Shown: positions 1-11,420, counted from the first letter of the stretch. The stretch is 64,000 nucleotides of DNA from Impatiens glandulifera (GCF_907164915.1 NC_061868.1:21075819-21139818); one strand, 5' to 3'. Translations and numbers: made by a program. Notes: generated by a model not told the origin, from the sequence alone.

Positions 1-1516
1 TTGAATTAAAATGGTCTTTGATTTAAATGATTAATTTATAGTTATACAAACAAAAAAATAATTTAATTTATTACTGTAATTAAAAGTCATTTCTTAAATT
101 TAAAATATGCATTAAATTTATATTATTTATATATATATTATAAATATGATAATTTAAAATATATTTTTTATCTTATTAATCTATTGTTGTCTCTTAAACT
201 TATCCCAACAAATTTATAACTCCTAAAATAATTTTTTTTGCATATGATATGCTGCTCATAAATTATAGATTTTGTAGATTTGTTTTTAAAAAATTGTATA
301 TTAAGAAAGATAAATAGAAAATAGTCATGTTAAAACGATTCTGCAAAATATTTCATTTTTGTGTTTATCTTGATTAATTTCACATTTTTATGAGTTAAAT
401 AAGTTATTCCTTAAATTAAAATATGCATAAAATCTGAATCATATCTACATGTATTAATACTAAACAATTGATGTCTTATCTCTTTACTAAAATTTAACAT
501 CTTATTCATATCTTTCTTATCTCGTTAGATATCTATTTTATCTCTTAAATTTCATCACTATAAATCTACTTTAAGTATTTTTTTGTGTGTGATATGTTAT
601 TCATAAATTTATGATTGTGTTAAATTTTCTTGTTTTAAAAAAGTATACTTAAAGTTCTTAAAGTAACATAAATGGAAGATAATTATATTTAAATAAAAAT
701 ATTTCTACAAAATATATACTTTTTATCGTTGTATCTCCACATTTATATAAAATATAAGTGTATTTATTTCTCAAAATCCATCGATAATTATACCTACACA
801 TAATTGCACCTATAAATTAATTAAAAATATTATTTCTAAATAATCATTTTGTCAATCCTCATAAAAAGAACATAATAATATGGATGGTTTAGGGTTATTT
901 GCAAAAAAAAAATTATTTTTTTTTAAGAGTTTAAGTTATAAATAATATTATTTAAGTGTGTATTTAGGTATTAAGTTATAAAAATAGGAAAAGAAACATC
1001 AAAACATAATAAACCATATTCTTCATGCATAAAATTTATAAATATATATTAAATTTAAATTAGCATCTTCACCCATTAATTATAAATAATATTAATTAAT
1101 CATATATAATTTTTACATTTTAAACTTTTAAACTTTACAAATTACTCCAACGAAGATTTCCGTGCGATACATATAGACAAAAATATAAACCAAATAAAAT
1201 TAATAAAAAAATTATAATAATATATATTATTTAATTTTTTTTATAAATCACGAATAATACATTAAAATAAAATACTTTTATTTCACATTTTATTCGTTTC
1301 GATAAAACAACTCATCTTCTCACATATTGTTTTTCTCATTGAACTTCTTATCTATTTACCATATACTTTTACTTCGGTTAATCAAATATTTGATTCATAT
1401 TTTTTAACATTTAGCATCATAATCTCACAATTTGGTTAATCAAATATTTGTTCATATTTTTTTAACCACTTTGAATTGTTACAAGCCAATTATCCATCGG
1501 CAAACCACATCTCAAT

Positions 1517-1722
1517 CACACTTAGTTAAAGTGTTATACTTGTTTTTGTTATGTTGTAAGTTCGAAACATACATATATCATTTTTCATTTTATTTTTAAC
1601 CGTTTTAAATTTATGGGTGGGTCAACCCATAATTTGACCCAAGTATCAATTTACTCTCACATATATATCCAAATTAACTACAACACTCGACCCATCAATC
1701 TAGACTTTAAAATTAAGCATCA

Positions 1723-1750
<28 letters not shown>
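1517..1750 (+). repeat. tRNA-derived SINE-like unit a (copy 1)
   Basis: A box-B-like motif (GTAAGTTCGAAAC near 1,556) follows a degenerate box A about 40 bp upstream. The body ends in ATTAAGCATCAATATATA and a TA run. The next unit has the same plan, and both recur in copy 2. Inferred to be a tRNA-derived SINE; no functional tRNA fold is apparent. Confidence 0.45.
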
Positions 1751-1754
<4 letters not shown>

Positions 1755-1802
1755 TAGATAAAAAATTGAAATTATATCGTTAAGAATGTTCCGCGATCAT
1801 CA

Positions 1803-2025
1803 AATTTAGTTAGCCTAGTTGGTAAAGAGTTGTACTTGTTTTTGTTAGGTTTTAAGTTTGAAACATACTTATAGCATTTTTAATCATTTTAAGTTTATGG
1901 GCAGGTTTACCCACAATCCAACTCGAATATTCATTTACTCTCACATATATATATATCTAAATTAACTACAGGTCTCAACCCGGTAATCCAGATATTTTAA
2001 AATTAAGCATCATTATGTATATATA
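1803..2025 (+). repeat. tRNA-derived SINE-like unit b (copy 1)
   Basis: It begins with TTAGCCTAGTTGGTAAAG, which resembles a tRNA box A. A box-B-like AGGTTTTAAGTTTGAAAC follows. Body and tail (ATTAAGCATCATTATG) align with unit a. The partner in copy 2 starts near 53,262. Confidence 0.5.
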
Positions 2026-2872
2026 TAGAGATGTGAAGTTGAGTATAAAGTCCTCTATCAATTAAACATTTTAATAAATTTTTTTTTTAAGAAATAAGTA
2101 GTAATCTTCAACATAACATGATTATACGTGACAATAATTAAATTGTTCAATTAATATATTCAATTATTCAAATAAAAAAATTGATAAAATGTTTCAAAGT
2201 TAAATTTAGTATTTTTAATATATATATTTTTAATCTTGAAAACTAATTCAACTAAATATATTTTTATTAATAAAAATTGAACTCATAAACTTCATTATAT
2301 TAAAAAAGATTCATATCACTTGATCTATTAATTCAATTTTACTATATATTAATTAAAAAACAACCAAAAATATTTATTTTGTTGGCTCTTAAAATAAATT
2401 CAAACTTTGATAAATTATGTACTCTTAATAAAATTCAATTTTTCTTATCACATAGTGAAATATCTAATCTTAAATAAATTTAACTGAATATTTTTACTTA
2501 AAAATAAAATCAAAATGATTATTACTGGCGGCACAAGCTAGCCATTCTACTTAAAAATGATTATTACTGACGGCACAAGCCAGTCCTTCTAAAACATAAA
2601 TTCGAATAAAAAACTTTAAGTAGTTGATTTCAAAATAATTTATAAAATAGTTTGTTTTAAGCAAAATCTTAATTAATTATCTATCATCTTCTCTTTCGCA
2701 TTAAATTTGAATCCATCAAAAAATAAAGTGTTTTGAAGCAAAATCTCAACTTGTTATCCTTCTTTTTCATGTTATTCTCTAACTCATGAGCTTGCCCGAA
2801 AAATATAGAAACGAATATATGTTTTAAGCATATGTAGATCAGAGATAATGAAAGAGAAATATATTTGGTCTA

Positions 2873-3120
2873 ATGGAGGATGGAATAGAGTCTTCAAACA
2901 TGACAGTGGTATGCAATTATAAATATTGCATGTCCACACTTCTCTTTATTTTATTATTTTATAAATACATTTACTTTTTTTGGAGGGCTTCGGACATAAC
3001 ATGGAATTGGGTATCAATGAACTACATTTCATGGAAAGGTTCGAAATGCTCAAATGAACCCAAGAAAAGTATCAAACTACCAATTTTCCAATAATATTGC
3101 TCAAGATTGGCACTTGGGAG
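2873..3120 (+). pseudogene. ASG1-like gene, copy 1, exons 1-2 (disrupted)
   Basis: Exon 1 is 2,873-2,908 (MEDGIESSNMTV) with a GT donor. Exon 2 is 2,986-3,120, ends KIGTWE and is followed by GTGAGG. These match exons 1-2 of the contiguous copy at 54,215-54,462. Copy 1 is broken three times. A TGA at 3,055-3,057 replaces the TCA codon of copy 2. The TATA-like TATAAATATA of copy 2 reads GAAAAATATA here. LTR-A is inserted at 3,350, five bases before where exon 3 should start, and exons 3-4 are absent from the window in this copy. The 3' remainder lies at 45,527-45,952. Confidence 0.75.
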
Positions 3121-3349
3121 GTGAGGGTTTTTGTTGGATCACAAAAACTTGTTTTCCATTGACTGACTATGTTGTTGTGTTTAGTTATATTTACTTTCTT
3201 CTAAACCATTTACAATTTTTTTTACAATTTGTTATAATAATTATTGGGTTAAAACTCTTTTGACTCTCCTTAAGTGGTTGATCATATAATCTTTTTTTTA
3301 AATAATATTTGGAATTGCACTAATACTAATTAACTTAAATAAATAATTA

Positions 3350-5008
3350 TGATAGGATCGACTTAATCAATAGAGATGGGGGTCTGGCGATTGATGAAGG
3401 CTTATGAAAAACGGTTTGAAAGAAATCTTGTTAGGGATTTAATTCACGCAAACCCTTGTAAACACTTGAAACAGAATCAAGTGCAGAAATGTTTACATAG
3501 GTTTGAAGCTTAGGAACAAGAATGAGAAGATGACAGAAAGTAACAACACATCAGTTTGTTTATGGATGTTCGGAGCAAACTCTCCTACGTCGCCCCTTCT
3601 TCCAACCACAGGAAAGATTCATTATAATATGCTTTGAATCAAATATAGTTTGCACGAATAACTCACTGTTGAAAAGACCAGACTCTGTTCAACTTACAAT
3701 CTGATGAAGATTATCACTCAGCTAAAACGATGCTTTGATTGTAACTCCCTCTTGGTAAACACACAGTAAAGTAAGAAAGTAGCGAACAGTTTGACAGAAT
3801 GAATGGATCGATTAATTTCACTCTCTGTAATTCCAGTAAGCAAGATAGTTCTTCCGTTGTCCTTGAGAATCTGTAAATATGAACAGGTACCAACGGTCAA
3901 ATCTTTATAATGACACGTGGCGAGCTTCCATTGGAATGCCTCCATAGTACACAGCAGACTCTGAATACAAGAATCGTGGCCGTACACAATAGGTAGTGCG
4001 CCGAATATTCTTCAGAAATGTACCTGCAAAATAAATACCGTAAAGGATATTCGCTTAATTGGCATTGGTTGATTGATTGCAGCTAGCTGTTGTACTAATC
4101 TTCACTAGAAAATGGAGCAAGAGTAGCGTACAGCTAGAGCACGTGGGTAGGCGGGTGCTAGCTTCAAGCAACTTCTTAAGCAAGGCATTAGACATATTTC
4201 AATTAGACAACCTCGTCTAATGAAATCAAACGTCCCAGTCTAATAGCTTGATCTATTAGACCACCTGGTCTAATGAAATTAGACTTCACGTATAATTACA
4301 ATCACTTTAGACTAATCTGAAGGAGTTAGATAACACGTCTAACTTTCACTAGTTAGACTGCACGTCTAACTATCACATTCCATTAGATTGCACGTCTAAC
4401 TCCACGAGTTAGACTACACGTATAATCACGGATCCACTTCAGACTAATCTGAAGAAGTTAGACTACACGTCTAACTTTCACATTCCATTAGACTGCACGT
4501 CTAACTCTACGAGTTAGACTGCACGTCTAATTACGGTTCCACTTCATACTAGTCTAAAGGAGTTAGACTACACGTCTAACTTTCACCAGTTCGACTGCAC
4601 GTCTAACTTTCTCTTTCCATTTAGACTGCATGTCTAACTCCATGAGTTAGATTGCACGTCTAATTACGAGTTCATTAGACTGCACGTCTAACTCCATGAG
4701 TTAGACTGCACGTCTAATTACGAGTTCATTAGACTGTATGTCTAACTCCACGAGTTAGACTGAACGTCGAATACCGCTTAGTTAGACTGCACGTCTAACT
4801 CTCTCCAGTTAGACTATACGTCTAACTCCGTGCATCTAAAGCCAAATCGGTTTAATGAACCTCATTAGAGCCAAGTCTAATGTAATCTATTTTCGATACA
4901 TCTGCATCAAAAACAATTAGACGCATATATAATCCATTCATCATTTTATCATCAAAATTCCGATAGTCAAACTATTTCAACACTCAGTCAAAATAATTTG
5001 ACCCAACA
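3350..5008 (-). repeat. 3' LTR of LTR-A
   Basis: On the plus strand it runs from TGATAGGATCG to CCCAACA, giving TG...CA ends. It is bounded inward by a polypurine tract and is alignable with the LTR-A2 LTR at 15,525-17,228. Promoter features on the minus strand are a G-box (CCACGTGTC near 3,916) about 10 bp upstream of ATTATAAAG near 3,907. A 45-bp block near 3,557-3,604 is shared with four other LTRs in the window. The 3' U3-side half is an array of short palindromes. Confidence 0.85.
4190..4850. repeat. Hairpin tandem array in the LTR-A 3' LTR
   Basis: There are about twenty degenerate copies of a short inverted repeat, GTTAGAC-N5-GTCTAAC, spaced roughly 30-35 bp apart. Typical loops are TGCAC or TACAC. 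A second dyad (TTCAGA...TCTGAA) recurs near 4,305, 4,437 and 4,545, which suggests a longer repeat period on top of the short one. Confidence 0.9.
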
Positions 5009-5023
5009 ATTTCCCCCTTTTTG
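5009..5023 (-). other. Polypurine tract of LTR-A
   Basis: The minus strand reads AAAAAGGGGGAAAT directly before the 3' LTR start TGTTGGG. This is the expected plus-strand priming site and fixes the inner LTR edge. Confidence 0.85.
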
Positions 5024-5174
5024 ATGATGAGATTGAAACTTTGCATAATTAACAAATTAAGCATTCATCATATAAATGTAGGGTAAAACTTGTTCATCCA
5101 TCACACATAACCATTTTTCAAAAACCAATATTCAGAAACATAGTTTAAAAGTTAACAAAGTAGGAGAAAGGAGA

Positions 5175-8100
5175 TTATTGTTCTTCACTTTTCACTCGAG
5201 GATCGACAGGGAAACAAGTTCGTTCATAGCTCATCCCTTCACCCGTCATCTCTTAACCGGTTAGCAAATTGCGAAAAGAAGGAAGAGCACGTCCACCACG
5301 ATCACCGCCACTAGTACGACCTCCGCGATCACTACTAGATTTCCCACCACGACCACCACTACTGCTTCGGCCTCCGCGATCAACACCGCTTCGACCTCCG
5401 CCTCTTTTAGTTGGCCTTGGATTTTCATCATTGGTTGGCGCTCGCTTAGATCTGGTGCCGGTTGATATACAGTCATCTCTTCTACTAGGCTCACCTTGAG
5501 TGATACGAGTCTGTTCTTTCTCAGCATCAGCTTTAGCATTCATTTTAGCTTGAAATTTCCTTGCAATGGAGTCGGCATACTCCAATGTTTCATCATCAGA
5601 TCTTCTCAGGCTACCTTGATTTTCAATCATCCGACTCTTAAATAACTCCATTGATTCCATGATCTCACGATGATTATCAAGATTTATTTGACTTTCAAGA
5701 CTCATCATTTCCGATTGACGACTGAAGAGCTGCTTTTCAAATTTGGAGAAATTTGAATTTGACACATGAGTCTCATACGTATTCTTCTTCAGTGTACTAT
5801 CCAACTCTTTAAGGATTTTGACATATTCAGCGAATTCTTTTCTTTCCTCTTTCTGGGTTTTCAAAACCTTTACCATATTTGATCCCATAGTTACCACATT
5901 CTTCTGAAGAGAGGTAAGAAGAGATGTCATCGACTTCAGAAGCTTGGTATCATCAGTAGAAGATCCTTAATTAGATGAATTATCTTGTGAGTCTGCTGCC
6001 ATGCTATAAATAGGATTAAATTTGGTGGGAATCTGCAGGGATTGCTCGGATTCATCCTTCTCAGACTCATTTCCAGTTTTATTCTACTCTTCTTCTTCCA
6101 ACTCCTCTTCTGCTCTCTGAACTCTTTCATACAGATTACCCTTGTTGTGAAGTGGATTGAGAATATTTTCATAGATGTTACCAACATTAATATCAAGAAA
6201 TGGTAGAGGCTTGACAATTCTAGCATTTTGATCATGTTTCCCCTTAGATGAGGATCTTTCTTCGCCATCTTTGTCTTTTGAGGGCTCCCCCTCAGATCTA
6301 ATAATCTCAGGCTGACTAACTTCAGCCCCCTTTTCTTGAGATCCCTCTGTTCTGACATCAGTGGATTTCACTACCTCTTTTTCATTGGGAGTTTGAACAA
6401 TCTCCTCAACAATTTCTTCCTCATGAATTACAAGATCTTGGACCGACTCTTGAATAATCTCTTCTTCTTCTTCTAAGGAAGGATTCTCTTGAATGGGTTT
6501 CTTATCTTGCTCGACAACGGGTTGAGCCAGTAAACGTCTTTCTTCTACAAAGAAATTTCCAAGCTCTATTAGAAGATCAACAACTTGCTCATCTGTATTA
6601 GCATGATCAGCAGAGATATCCATTGGTTCATCTTCATCGGAGAATTTACCAAAATAGCTAACTCCTGAACAATTAGCTCCATTAACATATCGAGTGACTA
6701 CAGAAAGATAGTCAGCCATGATCATATCTAATCTCTTTAAAACATTCGCTTCTACTTCAACACCTTTCTCAATAGGATTGAAATTTGCTTTTCTGGCTTC
6801 GAGGATGAAAAATAGTGCTTTTCCTCTTAGACATGCTTTGATAAGGTCCTTTCTCTTTAGAGCTTCAGACACCTTCGGAGTTTTATTCCATTTGAGAACC
6901 TTCTTTTCATTTGCTACAATCTTACGCCATTGACTACTTATTCCTGAACCTGTGATGATCTCATCATACTGGATTGACAATCTGTTCTGGATCCAAGTGT
7001 CAAAGATTTCCATCTTCTCAGCAGATATGGCTTTAACCTGATTCATCATGAGGTCAACAATGCATGTTGCCTCAGAAACATCTTCACTTTCTTCAGTTAC
7101 AATATCTTTCCCTTTTCCAACAGCCTCAACAGATTTTGGAGAGGGTCTTGGTTCACCAAATACAATTCCACACGACTGTCTTGTGGAACGCATCAATTTA
7201 TAAGCTGATTGTGGTTTCTTGAAAAGTCTAGGAGGAAGCTCGCCTCGAGTGAGCTTCCCGGTTACTATGGAATGTTTTAAATTGAGATTTGAGGAAGAAG
7301 GGTCTCTGACAGAAACAGAGGAAGCCTTTACGGCAGTATCACCAGCAACAAGGGTAAGGACTACACCTTGTTCAGGTTGAAAAAACTATGAAACACCAGC
7401 GGCTACTGGATCAGGTTGGCGAACAGGAGATTCAGTCCTGTCAATATTCACAATATTTGGACCAGCTGATTCAACAGCAGGCCGTGCAGCAGATTCTTTT
7501 TCAGGAATAAAAACAGATTTATCGTGTTCCATCACAAGAACATCAAATTTGGGCACACCGACCAGAGGTTGAGAAGAAGTTACCTTTGATGACACCTTCA
7601 TCGATTTAGACGCACGGGGCGCCTTAGACATGTCACCTTTTGAGACAGATGACCTTGAGGATCTCCGCAACTGACTAGCAGCCGGAGACAAGGCAGATAA
7701 TGGAATACTTGCAAGTTCAATTGGACCTTGCCTGACTCTATAATCGACTGTTTCATAATCCTTCTTTGAAGAGCTTCTTAGGCTAGTAGAACTAGCCTCT
7801 AATTCGTTGACTTTTTTCGATCTCTTTGCTCCTGTCGACATGATGGAAGCGACTAGTTGTCTGGATCTAGTAACCGATTTTCCACTTGTCTGTTGGCTAG
7901 AAGCACCTGAAGGCGATTCCTTAAGGTTTTTCATTCTGAACAGGGTGTTGGCGACTGTGAAAACAGTATACACCTTGTTCGAGTTGATTTGTTCAGGTTC
8001 ACCCATCGGAACCACCAAATGATCTAACAAACGGCTTAGTTGTGCAACGAAAGTTATACTTTTCTTGTTCTCCTGGTTGATGGAGAAGCAGAGATTCTGA

Positions 8101-8633
8101 AATAATGTTAAGGCCCAGTTGACCTGGATCCCCATTGAAATGGCACACATATATTCAAATCTATCTTGACTATAGAGATTGAATGATCCAGCCTTCCCTT
8201 GAAGCGCTTTTTCCACCACATTATTTAACAAAATAAATTGTGGTTTAAGGACTTTCTTACTTCCATTTAGTCGAATCGCCGAGCCATCGGCAAATAAAAC
8301 CTTCTTCATTTCTTCCATTACTTCTGATGACAGATGCCTATTGAAAGTATGACCCTCCGACGGAAGTTCGAAGAACTCTGCGTAAGAGGCTTCGTCGAAC
8401 GAGATCTCCGTAAAATTAATAGTGTCTACAATGGAATCGCCCATTGTTGCAGTTTGAAAGAACTCCCGAACTTCCTTCTCGTGAAAGATGAATGGACCGC
8501 CAAGATATTTTCCGAGACCGGAATACTCGAGGGTTCTGAATATATCGACCACTTTCTGCTGATCGAAAGAATAGACTGATGGGAAATCAATCTGCAAAGT
8601 ACAATGACCCAACATGATTCTCTTGTTCACCAT
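5175..8633 (-). pseudogene. Accessory gene of LTR-A (RGG-tailed protein, about 1,150 codons, four nonsense codons)
   Basis: One reading frame runs from ATG at 8,633 to TAA at 5,175-5,177. It is interrupted in frame only at 7,386 (TAG), 6,084 (TAG), 5,967 (TAA) and 5,253 (TAA). The N-terminal ~280 residues form a conserved block (GLGKYLGGPFIFHEKEVREF, FELPSEGHTF, LLNNVVEKALQGK). It recurs in LTR-D twice, and later segments recur in LTR-A2. A Ser/Lys-rich linker follows, then a helical region around EIFDTWIQNRLS, acidic stretches, a coiled-coil-like segment and an RGG/RG-rich tail ending near RNLLTG. The true C-terminus is inferred from LTR-A2, whose tail ends VKREGQ where this one ends VKSEEQ. 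RGG boxes are known RNA-binding or condensation motifs; the N-terminal block has no function I can name. The plants from which I recall similar proteins label them hypothetical or transposon proteins. Confidence 0.75.
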
Positions 8634-8749
8634 TTTCAGTAGAATATGAACCGACACAAGATTAGCACAGATTTTGGAGAGAGAAAGGCAAAGAAATCTA
8701 GGGTTCTTAGAAATCTTAAGTGAAAAAAAGAATTCAATCTCATGTAAGA

Positions 8750-8970
8750 ATTTCCTTATATAGACTATCAAGAGTCATATAGGATAACCGTCATTTTTCC
8801 TAGGGGTATGGCCCATCATTTAAAATTAGACGTCCTTTCCAAAGAGTCATCATTATAATGAGGGTATATCAGTCATTCTCTTTTAACTTGAAAGACACGT
8901 GTCTTCATGTTATTATGAGATGACTGCTTTAATGTTTGAGCGGAAAAATCAGATATCTCCTCACGTGGAC
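8750..8970 (-). promoter_or_regulatory. Private promoter of the LTR-A accessory gene
   Basis: The minus strand has CTATATAAGGAAATTCTT (TATA at 8,756-8,764) about 125 bp before the ATG. Upstream lie a perfect 14-bp palindrome AAGACACGTGTCTT (8,892-8,905) containing a G-box, and a second CACGTG at 8,962-8,967. Similar TATA contexts precede both accessory copies in LTR-D. Confidence 0.6.
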
Positions 8971-8984
8971 AGCTGTCATTGATC

Positions 8985-9320
8985 AATCTAATGAGCACGT
9001 AGTTAGACGTTTTTCTTACTTCAGATATCTATAAAACTAAACGTCTATTAGACGCATGGGCTTCATTAGATGCATACGTCTAATTACGTGTCATAAAGTA
9101 TACATCTACATTAAACGTGTACGTCTAATTATGTATAAACACCACGTATTAGACGTGTATTTGGTTAGACGTGAGCATCCTCTTGCTCATGATGTAAAAC
9201 GTCTAACGTCTATTAGACGTGTAAGTCTAACCGCGCAGGTTATAAACCTCATCATATAAACTTAGATGTATAGATTGTGAGAAAAAATACGTCTAATTAC
9301 AAACTTCTTCGTTTAGACAC
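8985..9320. repeat. Internal spacer with TAGACGTCTA-type palindromes
   Basis: Between gag and the accessory gene, AACGTCTATTAGACGT-like palindromes and single ACGTCTAAT or TTAGACGTG words recur. They are the same vocabulary as the LTR array but in a different phase. No coding potential is apparent. Confidence 0.7.
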
Positions 9321-9659
9321 CCTTTCCTAATAAACCGATTAAGGTCATTCGTCTTGAGAGTATCTTTACTTTCAAAGTAATTTTTCCCTTCATTTTGTGC
9401 ATGTACAAAAATGAATAACCAAATGTCTTGAGATCATTCGGACCAAAAATATTTTAATATAACAACATAGAAAAACATTTATTCTTCTGGAATGGCAACA
9501 ACCATTGTTGATCCTCTGAAATGCATACTAAGTATTCTCCATGCTTCCTTCCTGCAGTCCTCCTGCATCACCTACATAAGAAACTATTTACAAACTTGGT
9601 ACCCATATTCAATTGGGTCCTCGATTAATTAGTCCCTTAAGAATCCATATTTGACATAT
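9321..9659 (-). other. gag/accessory junction region, no clear gene
   Basis: A weak continuation of gag-like reading may extend to about 9,480 (residues VGDAGGLQEGSMENT on the minus strand), with several stops. No protease motif follows. The remainder shows nothing I can name. Confidence 0.35.
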
Positions 9660-11375
9660 TCTAATGGATTTCTCATGTTGCGTTGTAATTAATGCGTATG
9701 ATTTTGACTTAGCAGACGACTTTCTGCTAGCCACTGATCCCTTAGATTTTGAAGAAGACTTTCTTTTAAAACTCCTTGACTTTGAGTCAAGTTTTAGATT
9801 TCCAGACTTGCTAGCTGCTTCTAACTTATTCTTCAGCCAACTAATAGTTGGCGAAACATAAATAATTTCATTCTTAAAACTATTTCTTCACGAATGGGAT
9901 CAGATTCACGGTCAGTCAGACCTTCTTTAACAAAACTTATTGTCATAAGTTTGTCATGTGCTGAGTTTGACTTTTTGCAAGACAAGTTAGGGTCATTGCC
10001 ATCAAATCCTAGACCGGATCTAGATCCAGCAGGTCTTAACATGCTGATCTGATATTTGACAGCTTCTCTAGACCTTGTCCATGCATTGACTACATAGTTT
10101 AACCTCTTGTTTTCAACTGAAATAGTTTGAATCTGTTATTTGAGCATCTCATTCTCAGATGAGATCTCTCTAACTTTCTTTTCAAAATCATTTGATTCAA
10201 GAGTTTGAGGTAAAATTGGTTGAGATATTTCAGGTGAAGATTTAGTTTCATTTAGGGATTCTGCTAGCTTTTTGTACTCAATGACCATGTCATTTAGTAT
10301 AGCTACTAGTTGTTCCCTTGAAAATCTTAGTCTGTTCTTCATCTTCTCTTGCCATGAAGCAAGCCACTTCTTCGTCATCACTATCACTGGATGAGAAGTA
10401 AGAGTCACAGATACTTCGTTTGTTCTTTCCATCTCCTGCCATAAGAGCCTTAAGCTCCTTTTTATCATCCTTCTTATCTTCACGCTTAGGTTTCATGCAC
10501 TCCGACTGGTAATGACCGGCAATACCACAGTTATAAAACTTAACATTAGCCTTTGATTTCTTATTATCATTAAAATTTGAAGAGTTTGAGTTAGTGTTGC
10601 TCTTCTTCATGAAGTCGCCAAACTTCTTCACGAAGAGAGATATGGCATCGCTGCTCAGTTGATGTGCCGCAATCTTCACATCTGTAGCTACAGGTGGCTC
10701 TTCAGCAGTCACTAGAGCTTTGGCAATGATAATGGATGTGGATTGATCTTCTTCCATTCTACAATTGAACTCGAACTCATAGGCCTTGAGACCAGCAAAC
10801 ATGTCGAAGAGAGAGATCTTGTTGAGATCTTTGGATTCCCTCATAGCCATTGTCTTTATGTCCCATTCCCTTAGAAGAGCACGCATGACCTTAATAGCAA
10901 TATCTCTTTTGCTATAAGTCTTTCCTAGGATGGATAAGGAGGAAACAATCTTTCTGAATCTAGTGTCGAACTCGTTCATTGTTTCACCAGTACGCATCTT
11001 GAAACTGTCAAACTATTGAGTGGCAACCATGATCTTATTTTCCTTGGTTTGATTGTTGCCCACACACAATTGGATGAGTCTGTCCCAGATCTCTTTAGTG
11101 GTAACGCACTTGATAATGTAGTTGAACATGTTGTCATCGAGAGATCTGTACAGAACATCAAGAGCCATGTTGTTGAGGTTGTTCTGCCTCTTTTCTTCAC
11201 TGGTTCAGTCGACTTTCTCCTTATCGATCTTGATAGGACCCTCTGTGATGACACTCCATATATCATCATGAAGAGAGGAAAGATGGACACGAACTCTCTT
11301 CTTCCATACAATATAGTTTTCTCGAGAGAAAGTTGGAATGGCGGTTGCACTAGCATCTTTGGTTATAGTTGTCAT
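9660..11375 (-). pseudogene. gag: Copia-type gag polyprotein of LTR-A
   Basis: The ATG at 11,375 opens MTTITKDASATAIPTFSREN and lies about 30 bp inside the primer site. Recognisable gag (UBN2-type) landmarks are YIVWKKRVRVHL, EIWDRLIQLC, FDTRFRKIVSSLSILGK and VMRALLREWDIKTMAMRESK. A zinc knuckle reads FYNCGIAGHYQSEC; the first cysteine of CX2CX4HX4C is replaced, so it may not bind zinc. A coiled-coil C-terminal extension follows (FSREQLVAILNDM...). Damage includes TGA at 11,205-11,207, a TAG just before 10,997, a frameshift near 10,310 and TAA at 10,136. The length and C-terminal extension fit Sirevirus-like or related large plant gags; the lineage is an inference. Confidence 0.8.
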
Positions 11376-11406
11376 TCTTCAGGAAAAGCTTAAGAATAGA
11401 AACAGA

Positions 11407-11420
11407 GCTCTGATACCAAT
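11407..11420 (-). other. Primer binding site (tRNA-iMet type) of LTR-A
   Basis: The minus strand reads TGGTATCAGAGC two bases inside the 5' LTR edge, the standard plant Copia PBS complementary to initiator-Met tRNA. It fixes the element's orientation. Confidence 0.95.

Larger units (their letters stand above)
1..3349 (+). repeat. Segmental duplication, copy 1, left part
   Basis: This stretch matches 51,187-54,687 nearly base for base in the same orientation. The match covers AT-rich spacer, a pair of SINE-like units and the first two exons of an ASG1-like gene. It stops at 3,349, where LTR-A begins, while the partner continues into exon 3. Copy 1 lacks the inverted arm and the long TA tract present in copy 2 near 51,866-52,279. 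Apart from the SINE pair and the exon fragments described separately, I see no gene in 1-2,870. Confidence 0.9.

Noticed and set aside
1803..1870. A functional tRNA gene
   Set aside because: Only box A and box B-like motifs are present; no cloverleaf or acceptor stem could be drawn.
4190..4850. CRISPR-like array of short repeats
   Set aside because: Repeats are palindromic and degenerate with no unique spacers, there are no cas genes, and they lie inside a plant LTR.
5261..5539. Open frames opposite and within the RGG tail
   Set aside because: Shadow frames of the repetitive accessory-gene C-terminus.
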